Made by a program: the position numbers and the translations under genes
Notes under the pieces: generated by a model
Told to the model about the DNA's origin: nothing
The model's database searches: none
What the model saw: only the letters and a program-made list of their open reading frames with translations
Shown here: positions 1 to 13,200 of the stretch, piece by piece
How positions within the stretch are numbered: position 1 is the stretch's first letter
Layout: the number at the start of each line of letters is the position of its first letter
Assembly (NCBI GenBank): GCA_031761405.1
Contig: JASEVX010000001.1
Location: 43,241,587 to 43,305,586, forward strand
Direction: 5' to 3'
DNA length: 64,000 nucleotides
DNA from: Serripes groenlandicus
Lineage: Eukaryota > Mollusca > Bivalvia > Cardiida > Cardiidae

Positions 1-165
1 GGCTCCATCAAGATCTGGGACTTTGGTTCAGGACAGAGCATCAAAGAGAAGCAAGGTCGAGTCTCTGATGAAGATTTGAGTATAACTGGTCTGATTTACT
101 CCAAACTGGAAGATGACAGAGTTCTTATTGCTTCAGGCTGGAACAATAAGATCAAGATTCTATTG
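1..165 (+). CDS. WDR49/64-type gene, exon a (cut by window start)
   Basis: Encodes GSIKIWDFGSGQSIKEKQG and continues to the blade strand VLIASGWNNKIKILL. Donor TTG|gtaata; phase 0 out. The first base of the window is already coding, so the exon's true start lies upstream. Confidence 0.85.
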
Positions 166-1165
166 GTAATAATAATATTGATATAATACTATGAATACAA
201 TTTGATAATGGATGCATTATCAAAAGTATTTATCTTCAGTATACAACAAAATGAAATAGTTTGTTTTTAAATTGTAGTATTAACCCTTTCCCATTTACAC
301 CACTTTCTGACGTCTCTGCAGCAGATGACTTTTGAAAACATTATGGGAAATGGAAAAATAATTCATTATGATAAATTTCTCCTTTCACCACAATGATTTT
401 TAACTCGATTCAATAACTATACTTTCATTTAAAGAGATTTTTCACATTTTGCCTGGATAATCGCAAAGACATCTGCTGCATATTTGTTGTATAGAAAAAC
501 ACTGACTTGATGTTGTCATGGTTTGATCCTAATGATGGCTGTCGAAGAAGAAATCAAATAACTGACACTTATCCTTTCCCAATTCCACCTGCAGACACAT
601 CTTTACTCATCTGCAGCAGAAGACTTTTGAAAATATTTTTGACAAAATGAGAAATTGCCTTGACATTTTACAAAGTTGTTTGCTGTAGATTCGTTGTTTG
701 TGGGAATGGGTTAAAAGTTAAAACACTAAACAAACAATATAAAAAATCAGATGTATTATATTTGAACCTGTCCATGGACAAAGGAACAAGTTGGCATTCC
801 TGAACAATGTAGATTAAGATCAGTGCGTACATCGTCTTAGTCTCATGAGAATATACAAAATGTAGACAAAAGCTTCTAACATGAATATTTAAGTAGTACC
901 ATTTATGTGAACACTTTAGATCTTGATCAAAGTGTGCGGATGCATAGACTGATATAGATATAAACTGTTCAAACACACCGACTTATTAAACTAGAACTAT
1001 CACTGAAGATGATAAATACCCCCAAAACAGCACCTTGACCTACACCATAACTTAATAAGTAAAAGGGGGTATAAAAAGTTACAAGTCTCCAGGTTATTAG
1101 CTAAATGATGACATCTGATAATTTGTCTCCGTCTTTGTCTCTCTGTCTCTGTCACACTCTTCTCA

Positions 1166-1248
<83 letters not shown>

Positions 1249-4200
1249 CCCCTCTCTCTCTCTCTCTCTGTCCCCCCCCCCCCCCCCCCCCCACCTCCCC
1301 ACTTCGCCATCTTTTATGTGACATTCATAATGTATTTGAGTATTTTTTTTATATGTTATTGTTATTTTATATGTCTCATTTAGAGACTAGGAAAAAATAA
1401 AAGATTGAACTGAACTGATAATGTCATTAAATATTACAGGATACCAACGAGAATTATGATCTACCCGTCATTAGGGAGTTCAACGATATTTATTACTACA
1501 CACAAAACACAGTTTTAACAACACGATCTCCGACCCTCGACCCTTTCAAACAGGACCCACTTCCCGATATTACACGTTCTGGACAACAGTCACAGCAAGG
1601 TTCTAGGAAAGGATCGGAACCCGCAGAGTCAGTTGTGTCTAGTCAAATCCAGCCTGTCAGGGGCTTATCAAATGCTCAAATGTCCAATGTCTTTAAAAAG
1701 GTAATTTCTATTATTTTTACATTTGTTTAAGCTTTTGATACCTCCCTTTCCCACATACAACAAATCTGAAGCAGAGGTCTTTAATCCAAGCTATAGAAGA
1801 TCTCTATAAATGAAAGCATAATTATTGTTTATAGTTAAACACATTGTGACGAAAGGAGAATTGCTCAAAATGTTAATTTTTTACTTTTGTCACAAAGATT
1901 TAAAAAGTGGTCTACTGTAGACACATTAACTTGTATCTGCGTGTGGTAAATGGTCGATAATTTGTACATTTATTTATTTAAGTGATATAACATATTCATT
2001 CCCCCCTCAATTGTAAGTGTTGTGGGCATTTAACATTATGAGTTTGTCAGCGCGAGTTTGTTGTTAGCAGATATCTTGAACAGAATTACTGTGTCAAATG
2101 TTCAATGGTAAAGGAAATCAATATTACATACAAAATTTAAAATGTCCTTTTTCATAAATTGCATAAGACTTAATGCTGATGATTGTGCTGAACATGTTTC
2201 ATCAAATCATCTCCCACAAGGCTTAACCCTTTCTGACGCCTCTGCAGCAGATGACGTTTTAAATCATTGTGGCAAAAGGAGAAATTGCTCATAAGGAGCA
2301 ATTTCTTCATACGCCATAATGATTTCAACTCTATTCAATAATCATACTATCATTTATAGATATTTTATGGATTTTGGACATGATTATTTCAATGTCGTCT
2401 GCTTCAGATTGTTTGTATGTGGGAAAGGGTTAAAATATCTATCTGGAAAGGTATGAGTCTGCTCCCTGGGAAGAGTGTTGTGTGGAACAATCATTTCAGA
2501 AAGCCTGTAAACAAATAGGTAGGCAAACTGGCAGCCAGAATATAACTGAAATACTGTTGAAAATTGTGATAAACTCTAATCTATTATTCTACCGTTGTAT
2601 ATTTTCCAGGAATACCTACTGACCACAAATGAGGTGTCATGTATGGTGTGTTTTGGTCCAAATATCATTCTGTCGGGCTGTAACAATGGCAATATAATAC
2701 AGTGGGATGTGGACAAATCAATGGTGGAAAAAGTGTAAGCATTTTTAGCTTGACCCTTTCATACATTTTCAGAAATCTGCAGATGACAATTTTAAAAATA
2801 TCAAGGTCAAATGATTACAAGTCTAGGAATGAAATAATTATTATTGGATAGAGTTTAAAATTGTGGCAAAAGGATGAATTGTTATTCATCTTTTGCCACA
2901 ATGTTTTCATGAGTCTAATACAGCTGTGTCAAGATGTGTCTGCATTTTGGGAAGATCTTACTGTGTACATAATTGATATGACATTTCTTGTGTTGTCTGC
3001 TTGGAAACCAAGTGATGTCAAATCTGAAAACTTAAAAAATGCAATTTTTGATTCAGAGTTTATCAATTTCTCATTTTTCCCACATTGTTTTCAAAAGTCG
3101 TCAAATGCTGTACCTATTAAGTAAAGGGTGAAAACGTTCCTCAAGCTTGTCTGTGCAAAAAAATTATTAAGTTTATTCACAGCCTGATCAAGATCTACAC
3201 TGTTCCCATAATTACTTAAACAAGCTTGTTAGTTTGTTCCTACTTGTTTAGATTGAGTAGAGGGTATGATTGATTGATTGGGGCTTGACGACGTTTTCAA
3301 CAATTTTTCAGTCATATCATATCACGGTGGCCAGTTCACCTACTCATGTGTTTCCTAGCTTTCTAACACAAGTACTCCACACAACATACTTTCCAAGCAA
3401 CTGGCTGCTATTCCACATAGACTGTTAACCCATTGGTGAAAGACAAATGACGCTTGTCACAGTGACCTTACTCAAACGTTGGAAAAAATGTTGGCGGAGC
3501 TGGGATTCGAACTTACAACCCCTGGATTGAAAGCCCACATTGCTATCGACTGAGCTACCGGGGCTTGGCATGAGTAGAGGGACAGGTTGATCTGAATCTG
3601 CACTGTTCATAAATACCAATTTGTACCTTTTACCTAAGAACAGGTTCATATCAGGTTGTCAGAGCAGACTGCTTTGAAGATATGGAATACGATTAACCCC
3701 TTACCTGATACTACAAATCAAATCTAAAGTATAATATGGAAAATATCTACAAATTAAAATATAAATATTGAACGGAGCAGAAAACCTTGTGGCAAAAGGA
3801 GAAATTGCTCATTATGAGCAATTTCTCCTTTTGTCGCAATGTTTTAAAAAGTTGTTTGCTGAAGAGGCATCAGAATGCGTCTTTCATCTGGGAAATGGAT
3901 GGGGTTTTTTAATTGAAACATCTGGATATGTTTAAGTCGAATTTTGATATTGAGATGTAAAAAAAATATATAATTGAGAAATTTCTCAGATTGAGTAATT
4001 TCTCTTTTTTACATAGAATGATGTTACACATAAGTTTAAATTGCTTCATGAATGAGGTAATATGTATGTAAATTTCCTTACTTTACAGCTTTATTCTACC
4101 AGACAATGAGGCAACAAGTACCTCTCGGAGCCAACCGAGAAAGACGAATGAAAAGAGAGTTAACTCTGTCAGAGTACTTGTTCATAAAACAAGGAAACTT

Positions 4201-7200
4201 GATCCTGCTTATATCAAGTATGTTTTAACTATTTTATTTGTTTGTTTGCCCTTTCTATTTATGTTTAGTTGATTGTTATAATTGTCTTAATGTAAATTTT
4301 CCAGAGGCCCACATGGAAGATTGGGTAAAGCCCAAATGTGCTGCGTCTGTAAATGGTAAAAAAAACCCAGTCATCTTACAGTTTTATTATGATGCTTATT
4401 TTACTACTATCCAATCAATACTGTTACATGTAGTTAACTTGTGTTTGTTTAACGTTAATAAAGAGTTGGAAAGAAGGCAAATATTTGAAAACCGCTTGCC
4501 TGATGTGCAAATAACTGCACAGAAATATTCCAGGCTGACCCTATTCCAGATTATTTCCATATGTTGATTCCTCATAAAGCATGTTTAACCCTTTCCCACA
4601 TACAACAAATTTGCAGCAGACGATTTTGAAAACATCTTGGCAAAAACACATAAAATCACTAAAAAAGTATGTATAATTTCTGAAAAAGTTCCAAACATTG
4701 TGGCACAAGGTGAAATTGCTTGTTTTGAGCAATTTCTCCCCTTTCGTCACAATGTTTTCAAAAGACGTCTTTTGCAGGTACGTCACATTGGGTCTTTAGA
4801 TGAGAAAGGGTTAACAGAGGGCAGGGCTTTCAGGCAAAAATGCCTTTAGTGAAAACTTTTAAAAATAAAGGGAATATCTCCAGGAACTACTGGCTTAATT
4901 TGTTTTTAAGGTTTATTTTCTAAAAACCCTTATCAAAATGGCTGAAATTGAAATATGTCATTTTGATTTTTTTTTTTTCAAAATGACTTGGATTGTATTG
5001 ATGAACATTAATTTTCAAAATCACTTAACAATTTCCCCACATATTATAGGCGTTTTTTGATGCAGCAGAGGATTTTTGAAAACATTGTTACAAAAGGAGA
5101 AATTGCTCATAATAAGCAATTTCTCCTTTTTTGCCACAATGTTTTCAACTCAATATAATATTTAAACTCCCATTTGTGCAGATTTGTCTCCGTTTTGCGA
5201 GTATGTTTTCAAAGTTGTCCGCTGCAGATTTGTTGTATCTTGGAAAGGAGAGGTTAAAGTTGAAATAACATGCAACTATGTCTAATAATTTGCTATGCTA
5301 CAGACTACAGCAGGAGTCTGTTCAGTCCGTGTTGGACAAACCTATTGTGGATGAAGTGGATCAAGCCCAGCCCAGTCAGTCCACATCAGAGGAGAACCCT
5401 GATCACAAAGTGGACAAGGATCCCACCGACAAGGGGGAAGGAAGCTCTGAAAAAGATGTGGACGAGAAAAATGACGGTTTGTTTTGTTGTTTACTTGTTG
5501 ATAAGCAAAATAATGAACCCTTCATTGCCCAAAAAACAAGAAATCTGAAATAACAGTTTCAGTTATTGTCTACTTGTCGATAAACAAAATAATCAACTCT
5601 TTCCAAAAGACAAGAGATCCGCTGTAGATGACTTTGAAATAAAAAATGGAAAATTGCAGATTACTTTTTAATATTTCGGGTCAATGAGAAATGGTTTAGA
5701 CTGAGAAATCCTCCTTTTCTCACAATTTTGTCCAACACTGTGTTAGAATTAGAAAAGACAAGTGTGAAAAAGAGTCGCTCATGTTTCCATAACTTTCTTT
5801 TTAACCCCTCCCCACTAGTAGATACTTTGATAATAATAATAAAAAATATAATAATAATAACTTTATTTTGAGAAGGTGACTTAATTAGTCAAGGACTTAG
5901 TTCTTCCCTGAGGCCTTCTAAATTATGTGAATACAGATATATGTAAAAAGAACAAACTTCAGTACAGCATACAGAAGTACAACTTCAAAATAGTACACAT
6001 TCATTTCTGATGCCTCTGCAGCAGATTACTTTTGAAAACATTGTGACAAAAGGAGTAATTGCTCATAATTATAAATGTTATCAACCCTATTCAATAATTA
6101 TGCTTTATTTATGTACAATTTACAGAACATGAAGAAGACGACGAAGAGAAGAAGGACGAAGAAAAAAGTGTCCATGATGAGTGGGAGGAAGAGGAGGATC
6201 CCGATGTGATAAAGGAGAGAGAGGATGCAAAAAAGTACATTGTTGAAACCTATGACCCGATCATTGTAACCGTTCATCAAGATTCGTATGTACGGTTCTG
6301 GGACACAGAGGTATGTAAACCTTTTCACTCATACGACAATTCTGCAGCAGACGACTTTGAACATATTTTGTCAAAAAAAGGAAAATCTCTATAATTGAAT
6401 GGATAACCTGTGACTAAAAGTGGAAAACATTGTGGCAAAAGGAGAAATTGCACGTTTTGTGCAATTTCTTCTTTTGTCACTATGTTTTAAAAAAGCTGTC
6501 TTCTGCAGAGGCGTCAGAAAGCGTCTATATGAAGGAAAGGGTTAAGCGTTTCCGTAATACAGACCCCTATACAGACGCATTTTGACACATCTGCAACAGA
6601 CGACTTTTGAAAATATTTTGGCAAAAGAAGAAATAATTAATTCTGAGGCTTTTTTTACTTTTGCCACAATGATACTTTGATTTGGTAGAGATAATTAATA
6701 TTTTTGCCAAATTATTTTCGATTCGTCTGCTACAGATTTGTTGTATGTCGGAAAGGGTTCAAATTAATTACCCTTTCCCAAATACAATGATTATGTGACT
6801 ACCGCAGATGGATCTTAATACAGCTCGGCTGAAAATATGGTATATCTCAACGAATAAGTGAATATAATATATAATAATAAGAGACTTGAAAACAGTGTGG
6901 CTTATTTCGATCAATTCCTCCTTTTGTCACATTTTTTTAAAAAAAATTGTCAGCTACAGAATGTAAAAACGCGTCAGCAAGGGGAGAGCATAAAAATGTA
7001 TTGAGCAATGGCACATCAAAATTATACTTGTGGATATTACCAATTGTCTGATCAGGTATTCCTTGTTTGTACACTAACCATGTATGTATCATGGGATCTT
7101 CTTGAGAATGGGTAATGATACAAACAAAGCAAGAATGCATTTAAATCTTAACCCTTTCCCTCATACGGCAATTCTGCAGCAGACAACTTTGAATGTATTT

Positions 7201-10200
7201 TGTCAAAAAATAGAAAATCTCCATAATTGAATGGATAACCTATGACAAAAAGTGGAAAACATTGTGGCAAAAGGAGAAATTGCACGTTTTGTGCAATTTC
7301 TTTTTTTTCACTATGTTTTCAAAAAGCCGTCTGCTGCAGAGGCGTCAGAAAGCGTCTATATGAGGGAAAGGGTTAAAAGCCTCTATTTGAAAATAATCAT
7401 GCGAAATGGACCAATAAATATCCAATCAATAGCAGTGAAATATTTTTGCGGAAATTCGCCCTTAACCAAAACAAATGACAAAAATTGGATGTGCCGCATG
7501 TTTGAAAAACAAACTCAAATACCAGATTTTTTTCAACTTTCGTAAAAACTTGAATCTGATTCAAAGTTATGTTTCTAATTCTAAAGATCTTTTTTATATC
7601 TCTTGTTTATATAAGAGAGTGATTTTAAGAGATCAAGACTGTCTTTCTGTCCATCTGTCTGTCATATTTTGACTTTATAGGTTATAGTTGATGGTTTTAG
7701 CAGACTTCACAAAGTCATGTCCTTCTTTTAACAATCTTGTCTTTTAGTAACAATAGTATTGTATATACATTACAGGGTAATGTTTTGCGGGAGATAACAG
7801 CAGTTACGAGGAGACAGGGTACAGCGGTAACAGCCATTTGTCATGATGCTGACTGTAACTTCTTAATAACAGGGGACCATAGTAAGTAATCTTGTAACTT
7901 AACTTAACCTAAAGAATAGTAAACCTTCTTAATAACAGGGGACCATGCACAAATATGGAAAATCTCTTTTAATAATGATGATATAGTTTACAATAGTTGA
8001 AAACCTTGTGGCAAAAGGAGAATAATTTTGCTCTTTATGCATTATTTGTCCTTTTGCTTCATATTTTCAAATATAGTTAGATTTGTCTGTTTTATCAAAG
8101 ATTATTTCTAGAGGGGTACCTTAACCCTTTCCCTCATAGAAGCTTTCTGATGCCTCTTTAGCAGACGAATTTTGAAAACTTTGTGACAAAATAAGAAATT
8201 GCTCAAAACAAGCAATTTCTCCTTTTGACACAATGTTTTCAACTCTATTCAATAAGTATGTCCGTATTATTGTCGAGATGTTTACAATTTTCGTCTACTG
8301 CAGATTTGTTGTATGTGGGAAAGGGTAAAATTGTTGAATATTGAAAAGATCAAATCATACAATTGTTTGCTATTTACAGAGGGATACCTGACACTATGGG
8401 ATATTGGTAAATTTCTTCGCAATCCCGAATCCGAAGAAACAGAGGCTGTGAAACAGATAATCTGTTGGCGTGCCCATCTCACAAGAGTTGTGTCCCTTAC
8501 TTACATAGATGCTCATAAGGCAATACTTTCAGCGTCTACAGATGGATCAGCCAGGTAAGAGAAACTAGTCACATGATACAACGAAGTGACGTTTGATTTT
8601 TGTGCAGCATACAATTTTTAACACCCAAAACATAGATTTAATAGTGATCAGGCGTGTCTTGAAGTTAGATAAATAATTTGAAAGTATTATCATTTTTTTT
8701 GTCTAATTTGTCTATAGTCTGAAAAGGGAACCTAACCCTTCCCCACTTGCAGATGCATTTTAAATCTTTACCGCATAGAGACGCTTTCTGACGCCTATGC
8801 AGCAGACGACTTTTGGAAAACATTGTGGCAAAAGGAGAAATTGCAACAATATTTTCAGCACTATTTTATCATTAAACCCTTATTTTTGGAGACTTTTCAC
8901 AGTTTTGCCAATATGTTTTTGAAGTCGTCTGCTGCAGATTTGTTGTATGTGGGAAAGGATTGATGTATCAACAGCAGACAACTTTTGAAAATATTGCTGC
9001 AAAAGAGGCAATTGTTCACAATTTTTCACAATGAGCAACTTCTTCTATTGCCACAATGATTTCAATTTTATCCAATTTTATCAAATCATTACGCTTTCAT
9101 TAACCCTTTCCCTCATATAGATGCTTTCTGATGCCTCTGCAGCAGACAGCTTTTTGAAAACATAGTGACACAATGTTTTCCACTATTCAATTATGGAGAT
9201 TTTCTATGTTTTGACAAAATACGTTCAAAGTCGTCTGCTGCAGAATTGTCGTATGAGGGAAAGGGTTAATAGAGATTTTCGATAATTTTGCATAGATATT
9301 CTCAAAGCCGTCTGCTGCATATATTTTGTATGGATGAAAGGTCTCAGTATTATAAGTTTACTCCCAGTTTTCGATCCATGTATAACAACTCTGTTCCTCA
9401 AATATTTTACAAGCTGACAACTCATAAAAATTATCATATAGGAAAGAATTAAAGTCTTAAAGTCTGCGTTTGTTTTTATTTCAGAGTTTGGTGGGGTAAA
9501 AGAGGGAGGTTTATTGGTTTCTTTGGACAACATCGTCAGTTCAGTTTCCCTACGTCAGAGGAGAAGGCTGGTGCCCCTTCGTTACCATATGATATAACAG
9601 AGGTAATTGTGGTAACCATGTCGGGCGGGAGATGGAGATTTTCAGGTTTTTGTCACTATGTTTTCAAAGTCGTCTGCTGCAGAATTGTTGTATGTGGCAA
9701 AGTGTTAAAGCATGCATACCAAAGGAGTGCATGAGCATGTGCTTGTTATAAGTCAGTAAAATAACAAGGGATAAGAATTCTCTTATCAACTATTCAATGG
9801 TAAATAAGCTTTATATCACATCATATGATTGATAAAAATTGAACACATAATTCATAACTGATGTAATGTTTTGAAAAAAGTAGCAGTGTTTATGGCACTT
9901 TCAGGATGCGAATATGTATTGCAACATGGGTGGTGATGTAATATATTAAGTCATTTCATATCATCCTGGTATCTTATAATCTCCTATGGGAATTATTTCT
10001 CACTAGGAAATGAGCCATTCCACAAGAAAACCAACATTGTGGACTCTGTGTAATGTATCAGACCAGATCAGCCTGCACAATCCGTGCAGGCTTATACAGG
10101 CCGACACATTGCGTCTTAGGGGGATTGGGGTATAGAGTAATGATTCCTGAGACAGAAAATCTACGGTAGGCGAAAAGTGTCTGCCCAGATTAGCTTGGGC

Positions 10201-13200
10201 GGTATGCTTCGACTGATCCGGGTCAATACTTTACGCAGAGTCCACAATGTTGGTTTTTCTTGCGGAACAGCTCAAATTTTGATTATTCTCATCCATGTAT
10301 TTTTCTATAAATGTTTGTAGTACAATATATATGTAATATATAACGAATTGTAGGGCCCACTAGCCCCAGTGAAGACTAAAAGTGCTATACAGAAGATTCG
10401 TCCAGTGCAGAAATACGAATATCCTCTCATATTTGATGAAGACCGGTAAGTGTTTTGATTACCTCACACCATATTTATTAAGAGTTGTCTGTCTTGAAAA
10501 CATCTTGGGGGAAATCTGAAACATCAATTTGAGCAATTTCTCTTTTTCCCAATTGATTTTCTAAAGTTTACAGCTACAAAAGCATCAGAAGTGTAGAGCT
10601 ATAGAATTATTAATGTCAAAAATACCATATGTGGTAGAATTGGTAGTTATGTATGATCTTTATCATATGACAAATCTGTAGCAGATGACTTTGAAAACAT
10701 CTAAGCCAAGTATCTAAAATTGAAAGTATAATTATTGACAAGAGTTGAAAATATTGTGGCAAATGGAGAGACTTAATAATGAGCGTTTTCCTCTTTTTCC
10801 ATAATGTTTTAAAACGTCATCTGCTGTCAAAATGGGTGAAGGTAACATTGTATATCAGCTGTACTCCTTAGAGTATATAGTTTGTAAAAAGTGGAGGAGA
10901 CGATCAATATGCACATCTACTTCAATGTAATCTAAATGTGCACTGTATGTCAGAGGCTTGTTGAATTCTTCTTTGACTTATAAGCCCAGATCAGACAGTG
11001 TGCATGCAGTGTTAATCTGGAACTACACTGCTTTAAGTATGGCTTAACTGTAGCACCGCTCATGATTCATAAACCTATTTTTAACAAATCTTTAGATGGC
11101 AGCCATTTAAACGGTCAGCTTACCTGAAAAAGAATGAAGAGAAGAAAAAGCCGGACCCAACCGACAAAAAGTTCTTTGAAGCTTTGATAAAGCCAAAGGT
11201 AGGATGCCATTTCTTTCTGATATCCTTTAATCAACTTTTTTTTGTCTAATTTGTCTATAGTCTGAAAAAGGAACCTAACCCTTTCCCACTTGCAGATGCA
11301 TTTTAACCCTTTCCCTCATATAGATGCTTTCTGACGCCTCTGCAGTAGACCACTTTTGGAAAACATAGTGACAAAAGAAGAAATTGCTCAGAGGTTATCC
11401 ATTCAATTATAGAGATTTTCAACTTTTTGACAAAATATGTTCAAAGTCGACGGCTGCAGAATTAGCATATGAGGGAAAGGGTTAAGGCTTTCTCACATAT
11501 AAACGCATATGCAGGAGATAGTTTTGGAAAAAATGCTTCAGTTGTTTTCAAGTACAAAATCCATTTATAGAGATTTTCCATTTTCTGGAACTCATCTGCT
11601 ACAGATTTGTCGATTTAGGAAAGGGTTCAATCTAGGGTTTCCCATGACACTTACTTGAAAACTAGAAAATGCTCAAATTTCAGAAATTCTTTAATTTACG
11701 TTATTTGCAAATATTATTATTAGTAGTACAGGGTAGGCTAATGGTTAAATTGTAGATTTTATTTTGTCATCCTCTTGGATTGTAAACAAGTCAGATAAAA
11801 GTAGTAAATTGCTGAAAATTGTCACAATTTTGGTTATTGAAAATCGTAAAAAAGATCCCTGTAAAATCCTTGAGTTTTTATTTTGATAAAAGATTGGGAA
11901 CAAAAGGCAGTCATTGTGGAGTGCTTCTGAGCCTAACACATTTCCTAGCCTAGTTCTGGCTAGTTATTTAAGTTTCATGGAAAAGTGTATAACGTGATAT
12001 AACTGAAACTGTTAAAAATGTTTTTTAACCTCTCTTTCCCATTACAGATGCTTCCTTAGACAAGATGGCTTTGCAGCAGACACATTTTGAAAATATTGTG
12101 GCGGAAGGAGAAATTGATCCTAATGAGCAGTTTCTCCTTTTGCTACAATGTTTTCAACTCTTAAAAAATATTCTTTCATTTCTAGAGTTTTGTTGTTGTC
12201 TACTGCAGCAAGAATGTGTGAAAGGGTTAAGAAATGTATTTAATAACGTTTTTTGTTTGGTGCTTTCAGGCCTATAACTATCATTTAGAAGGTGTCGCAC
12301 CTGGAAGAAAAAGGGACGGGGCTGTGTTTAGGGCTTTACCCGTTTACAGGGTGAGTATGTGCTGCCACATTATCTGGAAGTGTATAGGGCCAGATAGTTA
12401 TTCAAAAAATACTTGTGAATATCCACACAATGGAAATCTATTTCCATATGCAAAGTAGACTAAATAGTTTTCAAAACAGAAGAAACTAGCATTATCGTTT
12501 CAGAAAAATGGGCCGAGCCCCGGTAGCTCAGTCGGTAGTGACGCGAGCTGTCAATCCAGGGGTTGTGAGTTTGAATCCCGGCTCAGCCAACTTTCTTTCC
12601 GACGATTGACAAAAGTCAATGCGACATGTGTCATTCGTCTTCCACCAATGGGCTAAGTCTATGTGGAAAAGCAGCCAGTTGCTTTGGAAGATTGTTGTGT
12701 GGTGTACTGGTGTGAGAAAACCAGGAAATGCATGAGTAGGTGAACTGGCCGCCGTGATATAACTGGGAAATTCTTAAAAACGACGTTAAACCCCAATCAA
12801 TCAATCAGAAAAATGGCTTAACTCTTTTAACCCTTTCTCACAAGTAGACCCTTTCTGACGCCTCTGTAGCAAACATAGTGACAAAAGAAGAAATTGCCAC
12901 ATTGTTTGCCACTTTCAGTCAGAGGTAATCCATTTAATTATAGAGACTTTCTATTTTTTGACAAAATAATTTTGCAGCAAACATCTTAGATTTTTTTTTA
13001 ATGTGTCTGTATGCGGTGATTGGTTTGAAATATTAAATAATAAATAATAAATATTTACAGGTGAGAACTCCTGAGGTACCTACTGGTCCCCCCATGTCAT
13101 TTAGAACCCATGTTGATGTAGCCGAAGCAGCACCAGCCAAGGTAAGAAGTTTGTCAGACATCTGTTGAATTGGTTACAAGAGGTGTATGTTAGATGTTTG

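Noticed and set aside
1105..1383. Ser/Leu-rich open frame
   Set aside because: It is the translation of a (TC)n and poly-C microsatellite, not a gene.
4302..4353. Possible 51-nt cassette exon in the WDR gene (ttttccag ... gtaaaa)
   Set aside because: Length is a multiple of three and the borders look good, but joining it creates TGA at the next junction. At most it could be a poison exon, and there is no other support.
9225..9533. 102-codon minus-strand open frame
   Set aside because: It overlaps the opposite strand of a supported WDR exon and a MITE end; no splice or family support.
12514..12590. tRNA gene (A box and B box present)
   Set aside because: The head continues into the SINE body and AATC tail, has target duplications, and lacks a paired acceptor stem.
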